23,430 nucleotides of DNA from NCBI GenBank assembly GCA_041481485.1, contig JBGPBY010000037.1, positions 1 through 23,430 on the forward strand, in the 5' to 3' direction. Numbering within the stretch: position 1 is the first letter of the stretch; each line of letters begins with the position of its first letter. Shown here one piece after another: positions 8,610-17,597 of the stretch. The position numbers were made by a program, and so were the translations under genes. This DNA comes from JBGPBY01 sp041481485. Lineage in GTDB: Bacteria > Acidobacteriota > Terriglobia > 20CM-2-55-15. The notes under the pieces were generated by a model. It saw only the letters and a program-made list of their open reading frames with translations. It had not been told where the DNA came from and ran no database searches.

Positions 8610-11600
8610 TCACCTGTTCTTCGGCGCACGCACGTCGGGCCGTTTGGGTGGCGCACCACGGCGCCAGAACACCTCAGGCTCGATGGTGAGTGCATAGCTG
8701 TTGTTCGCCGTCTTCCACTCTTGGGTCAACTGGCGTTTGATTGCTTCCACGCGCCGCTCAACAAGTGCGGCGTCTTCTGTGTCGGCAACATATGCCAGAC
8801 GCAGAACCGCCGGCGCTTTGCGAAGTTCATCAAGAAGTAGGTCCAATCGCGGCCGCCACTGAATTCGGACCACGGTCGAGCCCGGCTCGAATACCGCATC
8901 GGACAGATCGATGCCGACCACGCGGTGGATCGACGCACCGAAATTCATCTTCAAAGCTTTACCGCGCGTGGCTCGTTGAATCTGCACTAGGTCCGTCGAC
9001 ATCCGGAAGCCGCTTGGTAGTGTTCTATCGTCGAGCTTCAAGACGAAGTTGCTGCCACGACTCTCATTTGGTGTGATCGCACATGTAATGTGGTATCGCC
9101 CAAACTGATCCGTTGTGGCCTGCAGACCCTGTGTTGTCAGCACACGCACGCCAGGCAGACCGGCTTCACCGTCGTCTTGACGCCCGTTTCGATTGGCGTC
9201 GTTGAAGACCTTCCCTGTGACGTCGGTGCAATCGAACGTCGGATCGGGCACGATGCGCACGGTGGCGGTGGCTTCACCCGACATCGCGCTGCCGGTCACG
9301 CCGATCACAGCCTGCGCACGGTTGACATACTCGCCTTCGCTGACGCCGGCCCCCACCGCAAGCAAAAGTTTCACTGTGCGAGTCTGGGTACCCGCGAGAA
9401 CGAGACCATTCCAGCGGAGCGACTGGCCCGCTACGGCGGGCTCAGACGGCGCGCCATCCAGTAGTGCAGAACCCGGGACATAGGTAAATCCTGCGGGCAA
9501 GCGATCCACGATGCTCACATCCGAGAGCAGCATGCCCGCAGAGTTGTTTACAGTGATCACGTACGGAACCAGCTGTCCGCGGGTCACGTCCCGCAGAGGT
9601 GTCGTCTTGGAGATCGCGATGGCGCCATTAAGTTGCGGATCGAGCGGGATGTGATTGTTGAATATCTGACTTGTGCCCGGCATCTGGCTGTTGTCCAACA
9701 TCAGGTGAACGTGATAATTCGTTCCAGCGCTGCGAGGAGGTACCGAAGCCGCCGACGCGAATTCCGAAGGCTGCACTTCGCAATAAGCGGCTGTGCTTGG
9801 AATCGAATCATTCGAACTGGAGGGGCAAGCCGGCACCGAGAACGCGACAGCCACCACACCTGACGTCGGTGGAATGATTTGCGAATAACCCGGGACGTAA
9901 TTCGCTCCCGGAGGTGTTGTCACGGCGATGAGGTAATCTCCGCCGCTCCGGCAGGATGGATCGCTGAAGTTGACGTCGAATTTGTAATATCCGTCCGATG
10001 TGGTGATCTGCCCTTGTTGCGCCGTGTCATCGAAGCAACTTGCGGGTAAAGGCAAGTTGCCGGAAAAATCCAATAAGGTAAGCGTCACTCCGGCAATCGG
10101 TGTACGCGAGACGGAATTGTAGACGATGCCGTTCGGATGAATCGGCAGATTCAGGCCCACCACATTTGCGCCGGACGACACAACGATATTGGTAATTCTC
10201 TGCAAGCCGTTTGTGAACGGTGAGATTGTCCTTCCCAGCAGGGCAGTGCTAGCACCGGCACCGGGCGCACGGAATCGCAACTCATAGGCGTTGCCGGACA
10301 CATCGTTGGGTTCCACACCGATAATGCGATAACTCCCGTTGGCATCCGTCACTGCTGAATGAATCAGCACACCATCGCGGTATAGATCGGCCATCCAGCC
10401 AGTCAGGATGCGTTCGCCAGAATTCCGAGAGTCGTCGAAATTGGCGTCGTGCCACAGGGATCCGCTCAGTATCGCGACGCCCGGTATTCCACCGACCGCG
10501 AGGGATACGGCGGCGCTTGCCGCTTGTGTTGGAGTATTCCAGGCTACAGTCCCGGTGTTCGTCACGACCGTGCCATCTACCAAGTTATTTGCCAGGGTGA
10601 CTCGAAATCGGAGAGTGGCGGCCGCGCCCGGATCGAGCGAGCTATACACCGCGGTGTAATTCGCCGTGAGGGTTGACCCCGTGAAGGTGACACCCGCCGC
10701 CGACCCATTCATCGTTGCGGATCCGGTTACATAAAGAAGCTGGCCAGGCTGCGAACCATCCAGATTGTCGGTAATGACAACATTGGTTGCAGGTACAGAC
10801 GAAATATTGGTGACTCGGACGAGATACTCCAGCTGGGCACCCGGGATCGCGCTTCCACCTGCCACCACCAGTACCTGTTTGGTAATGGACATCTGTTGTG
10901 CGGCACCGACTACCACGATGGTCGGCTCTGGACCCGTTGCGGGATTGCCATCGCCATCGGTCAAAAGATCCGGCAGTTCGGTACTGTGAACCACAGCTTG
11001 ATTGCTAATCAGAGTTCCGGCGGACGTGCCGGCATTCACGCGCAGATCAAATTGGAGCGTCACCGTGGAGGCCGGTGAAATCGTGCCCGCGGTCACTCCT
11101 GCAATAAGCGGCGATACGCCCCCATCCGGTTGACCCAACGGTGATCCGTTGAGCAGCGTCGAATTCGCGACGTACGCCGTGTTTGCTGGAACCGCATCGC
11201 GCAGGACAACGTTGGTTGCAGCAATCGTTGCGGAGTTCTGCACCGTGATGGTGTAGCGCAGCACATCTCCCGGATCGACGATGCCTGGGGAACCGCCATC
11301 GACTAAAAGCGCGGCCCGCTTTTCGGCATAGAGCAACGGCAGATTCCCGACGATGTTGCGGGTTGGATCATTGGCAATCGGTGTGGCCGGATCATCGGAA
11401 GGGAAGTCGACAATGCTGCTATCGATGGTGCTCACGAATCCCTGATTCGAAATGACGGTGCCATTCACCACGTTTGGATCCACCACAACATCGAACTGAA
11501 TCGTGGCGACGTTGGCCTGGCTGTTGGATGCATCGGCCGGCATCGAACCCGCTGTGGAATCGGCCGGCGAGTGGATGAGCATGCCACCAACCAACGGAGA

Positions 11601-14501
11601 GACTCCCGCGGCATCCGCAACAGTAGCGCCGTTCAGTGTGGTGCTGCCCGCAACATAAGACGTGTTTACCGGCACTGCGTCGCGCAGCGTGACGTTCACG
11701 GCGTTGCCATTGCCGATGTTTTTCACTGTGATCGTGTAGCGCAGCTTCTCACCGGCGAGCAGAACTTTCGGATCGCCGGTCAAGTCCGTCGAAGTTTTCT
11801 GAACCCGGAAAGCGGGCGCAGAGAAAACTGTCACGCGCGTCGGGTCTTCGTCACCCGTTACTGCCGGATTGGCCGCCCCATTGACGTTCGGGTCGTCGCT
11901 CACTGCGAAGGCCGTACCATCCGACAATCGAAGCGTCGACTGATTGGTGACGATGGTGCGATTGGCGAGAATTGAAGTGAGCCGGATGTCGAACTGAATC
12001 AGGATTTCGCTGTTGGCTGCCACATTCAGGTTGCGGATATCGATAACGCCGGTGCCTTTGGCGCCGCCCGTACTGCTTGTGCCGCTGATGTCGGCCCCGG
12101 CCGGATATGCGACGAGTGTCAGCGTACTCGGAACGAATACCGGCTGCGCGTTGAGCGCATCCACCTCGTCGAAAATTCTGAAATTGTTGAGCGCCTGGTT
12201 GACCGTCCGGAACCGTAGCGTATAGCGCAGCGTGTCACCCGGGGCAGCGGCTGTGGCGGGACTGACGCCACTGGTATTGTCTGCAACGGTCTTTTCGAAG
12301 AAGTATGCCGAGAGACCAACGATGTCCAGCGTGGGGTCGTTGGTGGCCGTCGTGTCCGGGTCGTCGGACGGGTAATCGACGATACCGTTTGCGGCAGCCG
12401 TGACGAATGCCTGGTTCGAAATGACACTACCATTGACGGCATTCGCATTCACGCGCACATCGAAGCGGATGGTGGCAACGTTGTTTTGGCTGCTCGACGG
12501 GTCTGCAGGCATGGAACCCGGAGTTGCGTCGGCCGGCGAGTGGATCAGCATGCCGTTCACCAGTGGCGACGCACCGGCGGAATCGGAGACCGGCGCACCA
12601 TTCAAAGTCGTGCTACCCGCAATGTAGGTCGTGTTTGCCGGCACTGCATCGCGCAATACAACGTTCGCGGCATCTGCATTGCCGGTGTTCTTTACCGTGA
12701 TCGTATAGCGCAGTGTCTCGCCGGCGAGCAGCACATTCGGGTCGCCTGTCAGATCGGTGGAGATTTTCTGCACCAGGAAACCTGCTGTCGAGGCGATCGT
12801 CACTCGCGTGCGGTCCTCGTCCCCAGCGACGTTGGGATCGGCTGTGCCATTGACGTTCGGATCGTCGCTCAACGCGAAGACGGTTCCGTTACTCAGCAGA
12901 ACTGTCGACTGGTTGGTGACAACCGTGCTGTTGGCAAGGGCCGCTTTCAGCCGGATATCGAACTGGATTAATGCTTCGCCACTGGCCGGCAAATTCAGGT
13001 TGCGAATGTCGATGACGCCAGTACCGTTGGTGCCTCCCGAACTGCTGGTCCCGCTGATGTCTGCTCCCGCTGGATATGTAACGAGCGACAGCGTACCCGG
13101 CTCGAATACCGGTTGTCCGTTGAGAGCTCCGAGGTCGTCGAACATTCTGAAATTCGTGAGCGCCAGGATTGTGCGGAGGCGCAGGGTGTAGCGAAGCGTG
13201 TCACCCGGCGCAGCAGTGATTGCAGGATTCACGCCGCTTGTGAGGTTCGCGACAGTTTTGTCGAAAATGTATCCCGAGAGCGCCGTCGTCACGGTGTGCG
13301 CATCCTCGTGGTCTGCCGTGCCCACCGTGCCGTTCGTCAACGTCCCTGTCGATGTCTGACGGCTGGGGTTACCACTGGGGCCGTTGAACCACTGGATGGC
13401 CCCGGCGATGTTCGTGAGCGCAATGCCGCTCTGCGTATCCGAGTCCAGTTGTGTGCGGTACCTGACGATCAGCCGCTCGTTCGGCCCGATTGATCCCGAG
13501 GCGTTCAGCATGGTGATGTCGAGCCGGCAGTTGGGTGCGGCGCTGTAGCTCAACGTGTAGTCGGCATTCAACGCGAGCGGGCCCTTGCCAGGGGCCGGGG
13601 TGACGCCATCGGCCAGGTAGACCCGGGCGCTCATGATTTGCGGTGTCAGATCGCACATGCCACCAGTCGGGCCATCCGGAAGCAGGTCACGGAGGGACAC
13701 GTCCCATGCCGTGCCGGTCCCGGTGTTATGGACGTCGAGGGCGAAATCGCCGAACTGTCCCAGGTTCATCGTCGCCGGGCCCGACTTCTGGACCGTGAGC
13801 GGCGCCGGCGGCAAAACAAAATTCCCGTCCAGGCCCGAGGTGTTGAAGGTGCCGCCTTCCCTCGTGATGAATTCGGTCACCGGATTGCCGTTGACGTTAA
13901 AGTTCAACGCGAACGTGTAATCCACTCCGCCGATGTTGAACGTCGTGGGTTGGGCGGAGGAGACGATGGTCACACGGTCCGTGCACCCTTCTCCGGGCGG
14001 TGTCGGATAGGGACAAGGGTTCGCGTTGTTCGGGGTTTCCTCGTGGTTGAACGTATACGTGAAGGTCAGTGGAGCAGTTTGGACGCCGTTCACGCTGAGG
14101 ACGAGGACGATGTCGAGCTTAACTGACGTCAACGAAGGACTGTTGACCTCGAAGTTCCGATGCGTAAACGTCCCGAACGAAAAGGAAGGGCCGGGGAACG
14201 TTGTAGGCGGCGGGAGCACTGCGGTGAAGTCATAGCCGCTTTGCGGAGTACCGGACGTTTGGCCCCAGCTGATACTCGAGGTCGGCGTGCCGTTCGTGAT
14301 GACGGGATCGCCGGGCTGACTTCCGGGCAGATTGTCCGTTGGGTCATGCCAGATTCCCTGGATGGAAACGAAAGTAATCTGGGCCGGAGGGCTCTGAGCC
14401 GGCGACACGCGCCCGGTTAGAGCGACAACCAGCAGTGCTGACACCAGAATTCGGATCCAGCTGCCGCGCGACGTCGCCTTGTTTGTGTCTCTCGAAGTCA
14501 T
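8610..14501 (-). CDS. Giant DUF11/SdrD-type surface protein with divergent OmpA-like C-terminus
   Basis: This 1963-aa exported protein starts at an ATG with GAGGG six bases upstream and a signal peptide ending near VSPAQ-S. Residues about 35-230 resemble the choice-of-anchor K type beta domain (SISWG...SGYDF, FGTFTHRNFEV). A chain of DUF11 (conserved repeat) domains follows, with VQK/EK starts near residues 232, 575, 898, 1057, 1203 and 1625 and the mark LRYTITVKNxGN..NV.LRDAVP. SdrD_B-type modules with Asp-rich loops lie near 1344 (HDANFDDSRNSGE) and 1756 (NDANRNGRQDDGEAG), probably calcium-binding. The last 100 residues (VFEPGSTVVRIQW, YVADTEDAALVERRVEAI) look like a degenerate OmpA domain. 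The likely role is a long extracellular or periplasm-anchored stalk or adhesin; this is inference. The stop overlaps the start region of the barrel gene. It lies 350 bp downstream of the AgmX/PglI-like gene. Confidence 0.85.
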   Translation of the reverse strand: MTSRDTNKATSRGSWIRILVSALLVVALTGRVSPAQSPPAQITFVSIQGIWHDPTDNLPGSQPGDPVITNGTPTSSISWGQTSGTPQSGYDFTAVLPPPTTFPGPSFSFGTFTHRNFEVNSPSLTSVKLDIVLVLSVNGVQTAPLTFTYTFNHEETPNNANPCPYPTPPGEGCTDRVTIVSSAQPTTFNIGGVDYTFALNFNVNGNPVTEFITREGGTFNTSGLDGNFVLPPAPLTVQKSGPATMNLGQFGDFALDVHNTGTGTAWDVSLRDLLPDGPTGGMCDLTPQIMSARVYLADGVTPAPGKGPLALNADYTLSYSAAPNCRLDITMLNASGSIGPNERLIVRYRTQLDSDTQSGIALTNIAGAIQWFNGPSGNPSRQTSTGTLTNGTVGTADHEDAHTVTTALSGYIFDKTVANLTSGVNPAITAAPGDTLRYTLRLRTILALTNFRMFDDLGALNGQPVFEPGTLSLVTYPAGADISGTSSSGGTNGTGVIDIRNLNLPASGEALIQFDIRLKAALANSTVVTNQSTVLLSNGTVFALSDDPNVNGTADPNVAGDEDRTRVTIASTAGFLVQKISTDLTGDPNVLLAGETLRYTITVKNTGNADAANVVLRDAVPANTTYIAGSTTLNGAPVSDSAGASPLVNGMLIHSPADATPGSMPADPSSSQNNVATIRFDVRVNANAVNGSVISNQAFVTAAANGIVDYPSDDPDTTATNDPTLDIVGLSAYFFEKTVADNTSGVSPATAAAPGDTLRYTLRFRTVNQALNNFRIFDEVDALNAQPVFVPSTLTLVAYPAGADISGTSSTGGAKGTGVIDIRNLNVAANSEILIQFDIRLTSILANRTIVTNQSTLRLSDGTAFAVSDDPNVNGAANPAVTGDEDPTRVTVFSAPAFRVQKTSTDLTGDPKVLLAGEKLRYTITVKNIGNGNAVNVTLRDAVPVNTSYVAGSTTLNGATVADAAGVSPLVGGMLIHSPADSTAGSMPADASNSQANVATIQFDVVVDPNVVNGTVISNQGFVSTIDSSIVDFPSDDPATPIANDPTRNIVGNLPLLYAEKRAALLVDGGSPGIVDPGDVLRYTITVQNSATIAATNVVLRDAVPANTAYVANSTLLNGSPLGQPDGGVSPLIAGVTAGTISPASTVTLQFDLRVNAGTSAGTLISNQAVVHSTELPDLLTDGDGNPATGPEPTIVVVGAAQQMSITKQVLVVAGGSAIPGAQLEYLVRVTNISSVPATNVVITDNLDGSQPGQLLYVTGSATMNGSAAGVTFTGSTLTANYTAVYSSLDPGAAATLRFRVTLANNLVDGTVVTNTGTVAWNTPTQAASAAVSLAVGGIPGVAILSGSLWHDANFDDSRNSGERILTGWMADLYRDGVLIHSAVTDANGSYRIIGVEPNDVSGNAYELRFRAPGAGASTALLGRTISPFTNGLQRITNIVVSSGANVVGLNLPIHPNGIVYNSVSRTPIAGVTLTLLDFSGNLPLPASCFDDTAQQGQITTSDGYYKFDVNFSDPSCRSGGDYLIAVTTPPGANYVPGYSQIIPPTSGVVAVAFSVPACPSSSNDSIPSTAAYCEVQPSEFASAASVPPRSAGTNYHVHLMLDNSQMPGTSQIFNNHIPLDPQLNGAIAISKTTPLRDVTRGQLVPYVITVNNSAGMLLSDVSIVDRLPAGFTYVPGSALLDGAPSEPAVAGQSLRWNGLVLAGTQTRTVKLLLAVGAGVSEGEYVNRAQAVIGVTGSAMSGEATATVRIVPDPTFDCTDVTGKVFNDANRNGRQDDGEAGLPGVRVLTTQGLQATTDQFGRYHITCAITPNESRGSNFVLKLDDRTLPSGFRMSTDLVQIQRATRGKALKMNFGASIHRVVGIDLSDAVFEPGSTVVRIQWRPRLDLLLDELRKAPAVLRLAYVADTEDAALVERRVEAIKRQLTQEWKTANNSYALTIEPEVFWRRGAPPKRPDVRAPKNR
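8611..8615 (-). promoter_or_regulatory. Ribosome site overlapping the upstream stop codon
   Basis: On the minus strand AGGTG sits six bases before the ATG at 8604 and overlaps the TGA stop of the 1963-aa gene (8610-8612). This favours ATG 8604 over the GTG at 8613, which has only a weak GAAG upstream. Either start places the two reading frames within a few bases, so translational coupling of the giant surface protein and the barrel protein is likely. Confidence 0.6.
11343..12308 (-). repeat. Tandem 322-aa repeat unit B inside the giant surface gene
   Basis: Unit B covers about residues 732-1053, from AYFFEKTVAD to DPTRNIVGN, and is the direct neighbour of unit A with the same length and the same sequence of landmarks. 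The two have drifted visibly at both nucleotide and protein level, so the duplication is not recent, but the equal length shows that no indels have been fixed. Confidence 0.85.
12309..13274 (-). repeat. Tandem 322-aa repeat unit A inside the giant surface gene
   Basis: Unit A covers about residues 410-731, from GYIFDKTVAN to DPTLDIVGLS. It holds two beta domains and is followed without a gap by a second unit of the same 966-nt length and domain order. Shared landmarks include AAPGDTLRYTLR, YPAGADISGTSS, GTGVIDIRNLN, SDDPNVNG and LIHSPAD. Confidence 0.85.
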
Positions 14502-14677
14502 TTACGCCCTCGTTCCACTCCGCACGCTATTTCGTCGCGCGGGACCGAGGCAGCCACACTATGGACTGGATTTCGGCGGTCCCGCTGTCGTAGGGCGCTT
14601 TTAAGGATGTCGCCCGTTAGACCGGTAACTTTGCGTCGCCATCTTTCAATGGCTTTGCCTTTGTCAAAATCGCGTAC

Positions 14678-14702
14678 TGTAGGCGCGGTCTGTGACCGCG
14701 CG
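14678..14702. repeat. Half copy of the palindromic element
   Basis: This single arm (TGTAGGCGCGGTCTGTGACC and following bases) is itself palindromic around GTC-TGT-GAC. It is a diverged copy of the left arm of the 73-bp element that starts 50 bp downstream. Confidence 0.7.
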
Positions 14703-14727
14703 AAATACTGACGAATTCAATTCCGTC

Positions 14728-14800
14728 TGTAGGGGCGGTCTGTGACCGCCCACAGTCTCACAGGCTTAGAAATCGCGGGCGGTCATAGACCGCCCCTACA
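14728..14800. repeat. 73-bp REP-like element, copy 1
   Basis: Two inverted 24-nt arms (14728-14751 and 14777-14800) begin with TGTAGGGGCGG, and each is palindromic on its own with the core GGCGGTCTRTGACCGCC. They are separated by a 25-nt spacer ending GAAATCGC. A second copy of exactly the same length lies at 18074-18146. This doublet-hairpin layout is that of REPIN or small MITE-type intergenic elements; no transposase is present in the window. Confidence 0.85.
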
Positions 14801-14852
14801 GTCTCTCAATTCAAATTCATTCAGCCATTCATAGACCGTCCCACCGCGGTCT

Positions 14853-15923
14853 TCACGCCGCCGGCAGAAAGTCGATCGGATACACAATGGTCATGGCCTG
14901 CACGCCCTCCTTTGGTCCGAAGTTGATCGTCTTCACTCGGCTCACTACCTGAGCGACGAGATCCGGCGCACCCATGTTCGTCGACTGCAGCGCACACATC
15001 GACACGCTGCCGTCCGGTTCGATCGTCAGCCGCAGCACTACCTGTCCCTGCAACGTCGGGTTATTTCGCAGTTCCCGGTTATACAGCCGGTAGAACGACG
15101 CCTTATATCGATCGAACACAATCTGTATTTCTTCGTCGGTGCGCGAAGACCCCGGACCGCTGCGCGATTTCGGCCGGTCGCCGCCACCGATTGATGCGAT
15201 CGGACTGACTGCTCGGCCTACTCCCACTCCGCCGCCGCCTCCACCACCGCCGCCTCCACCACCACCACCTCCTGCACCGCCGCCAGGGCCGCCACCGATG
15301 CCTCCACCGCCGCCACCTCCAACATTGCGGTTTAGCGAGCCGACGTTGATGCCGCCACTCGATCCGGGCGCACTGGAAGTCAATCCAGAACGAGACGATG
15401 TTTTGCCGACTTCATCGGCAGCGCTGTAGCGGGCATCCGCTCCCAGACGCGGCGCGACTTTGTCCTGAGACAAGCTCGCGAACTTATCCTTGAAAGCCAG
15501 GATGCCGGCATTTCCCACCTTCTCTTTAGGCTGTGCTTCCGCGACGGCGGCGCCCACAGGACCGGGTGTCATACCCGGTGTTCCTGGCGCTTCCGGAGCG
15601 GATGGTCCGGCTTCTTTTGAAGGGATCGTTGCTCCAGGGGGCCCCGGCTTCCCACCACGATCCGGTCGCGGAGCCGCAGTCAGTTCTTTCACTCCAGCAG
15701 GCAGAGCCACTCGCGTAGGAACCTCGATCGGCGGACGCGCACGATGAAAGATCACTTCGAGTGCTTTAGGGGGAGCGCTGCGATGCAATGCCCCAGCCGA
15801 CATCATCATCAACAGCAGCAATAGCGCGACGGCATGGAATACAGCGCTCGTCGCCATGCTGCGTCCGGAGGGAGCACCAGACAAACCAGACATCGTTTTT
15901 TCGGATTGCACGGTTGTCACCAC
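14853..15923 (-). CDS. AgmX/PglI C-terminal domain protein (TonB-like arm of an Agl/Glt-type motor)
   Basis: This is a 356-aa protein. A single inner-membrane segment (residues 23-44, MATSAVFHAVALLLLLMMMS) follows a short cytoplasmic tail. Next come a Pro-rich stretch (60-125), a conserved-looking block GNAGILAFKDKFASLSQDKV (137-156), GSSGGINVGSLNRNVGG, and a Gly-rich run (192-226, with 15 consecutive Gly). The C-terminal domain (261-353) has RTDEEIQIVFDRYKASFYRL, LRNNPTLQGQVVLRLTIEPD and IVYPIDFLP, the pattern of the AgmX/PglI C-terminal domain, which is related to TonB. Such proteins cross the periplasm and pass motor force to partners. Unlike Myxococcus AgmX (GltJ) it has no large cytoplasmic zinc-finger/GYF region. 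The start is a GTG at 15923 (or the next GTG), with AGAGG upstream, 10 bp after the ExbD stop; it is co-transcribed with ExbB/D. Confidence 0.86.
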   Translation of the reverse strand: MVTTVQSEKTMSGLSGAPSGRSMATSAVFHAVALLLLLMMMSAGALHRSAPPKALEVIFHRARPPIEVPTRVALPAGVKELTAAPRPDRGGKPGPPGATIPSKEAGPSAPEAPGTPGMTPGPVGAAVAEAQPKEKVGNAGILAFKDKFASLSQDKVAPRLGADARYSAADEVGKTSSRSGLTSSAPGSSGGINVGSLNRNVGGGGGGGIGGGPGGGAGGGGGGGGGGGGGGGVGVGRAVSPIASIGGGDRPKSRSGPGSSRTDEEIQIVFDRYKASFYRLYNRELRNNPTLQGQVVLRLTIEPDGSVSMCALQSTNMGAPDLVAQVVSRVKTINFGPKEGVQAMTIVYPIDFLPAA

Positions 15924-15933
15924 GACATAACCT

Positions 15934-16401
<468 letters not shown>

Positions 16402-16405
16402 GAGT

Positions 16406-16811
<406 letters not shown>

Positions 16812-16825
<14 letters not shown>

Positions 16826-17543
16826 GTGCGATCTCCTGTACCCTGACCTTCGGCGCCTTCTTGAAAGAAGCCTCCGGCACCACGACATCCGGCACCTTGA
16901 ACAGGCAGTTCACGAGTTGGCTCGAAGCCCGGTTCATCTCGACGTGAAAACTCTCGAGTTTCCCCGAGAAATGGTTGAAGGCAACGACAGCCGGAATCGC
17001 GACAAAAATTCCCAGAGCCGTCGCGGTCAGAGCCTCGGCGATACCGCCGGAGACCGCAGCCATACCACCAGATCCGGTGGCCGCAATGCCGCGGAAAGCG
17101 TTGATGATTCCGACGACGGTGCCGAACAGGCCGATAAACGGGGCAATGGAGCCGACCGTGGCCAGGAACCCGAGACCCCGTTTCAACTGGATCAGCGTTT
17201 CGGCCTTGGAGTCGCGGAGCGCGCTCGTCACGAGTTCAAGCGAGGACTCCGGATCGCCTCCAGACTGACGTACGCCGTCATACTCGAGAATGCCCGCCGA
17301 AACCACTTGCGCCACATAGGAAGTCTGGTGCTGTGACACGGTTTGTATCAGTTCCTGAACTTCTCCTCCATGGAGAAACTTTCCAAACTCGGGCTTGAAT
17401 AGTTGCGACTGGCGCCATGCCGCTCTGAAGCGTCGATGTTTGTCCACGATCATTGCCATCGAAAAGATGGAGAGCGCGACGAGACACAGCATAATCGCGA
17501 GTCCGAATGGGCCGACATTTCCTAACAGTTCAGTGAACTTCAT
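16812..17543 (-). CDS. MotA/TolQ/ExbB proton channel family protein
   Basis: This is a full-length 243-aa inner-membrane stator protein. There are three membrane segments: about residues 11-33 (GPFGLAIMLCLVALSIFSMA), about 125-150 and about 168-190. The family core is intact: LKRGLGFLATVGSIAPFIGL followed by FGTVVGIINAFRG, then GGIAEALTATALGIFVAIPA with the polar Thr residues that line the channel. The cytoplasmic loop (35-120) contains SSLELVTSALRDSKAETLIQ. The start is certain: AGGAGG at 17549-17554 precedes the ATG. It energises the AgmX/PglI-like arm together with the two ExbDs. Upstream, a tiny duplicated segment links it to the 153-aa gene. Confidence 0.94.
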
Positions 17544-17597
17544 TGTTTCCTCCTGTTTGCCGCAGCAAAACTCATTATTTCTTCCTGTTCGCCGCAG
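17540..17597 (-). repeat. Duplicated 26-nt ribosome-site/start module before exbB
   Basis: Bases 17540-17565 and 17572-17597 are direct repeats with 23 of 26 positions equal, offset 32 bp. On the minus strand each copy contains AACAGGARGAAAYAATGA, that is, a Shine-Dalgarno and an ATG. The first ATG (17575) overlaps the TAA of the 153-aa gene (TAATG) and opens an 11-codon frame (MSFAAANRRKQ) whose TGA overlaps the exbB ATG. Its residues AANRRK echo the AANRKK tail of the upstream protein. Confidence 0.75.

Larger units (their letters stand above)
14502..14852. other. 350-bp spacer with palindromic repeats, no gene
   Basis: This gap separates the AgmX/PglI-like gene from the giant surface gene. 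I see no credible ORF. It holds one complete 73-bp palindromic element (14728-14800), a half element (14678-14702) and a degenerate fragment around 14828-14852. The 170 bp nearest the giant gene (14502-14677) are free of repeats and would be the place for its own promoter, but I could not identify convincing -35/-10 boxes. The hairpins could attenuate or terminate transcripts coming from the motor genes. Confidence 0.6.

Noticed and set aside
11571..13656. Several 90-160 codon plus-strand frames inside the DUF11 gene.
   Set aside because: They recur in matching places of the tandem repeat units, as expected for shadows of a duplicated coding region.
15139..15429. Plus-strand frame with a long poly-Pro run.
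   Set aside because: It is the complement of the poly-Gly linker of the AgmX/PglI-like protein; there is no independent support.
16826..16888. N-terminal extension of the first ExbD (frame open to 16888).
   Set aside because: It reads through the end of exbB as an Arg-rich stretch; the ATG at 16825 has CAGGAG and gives a normal ExbD start.
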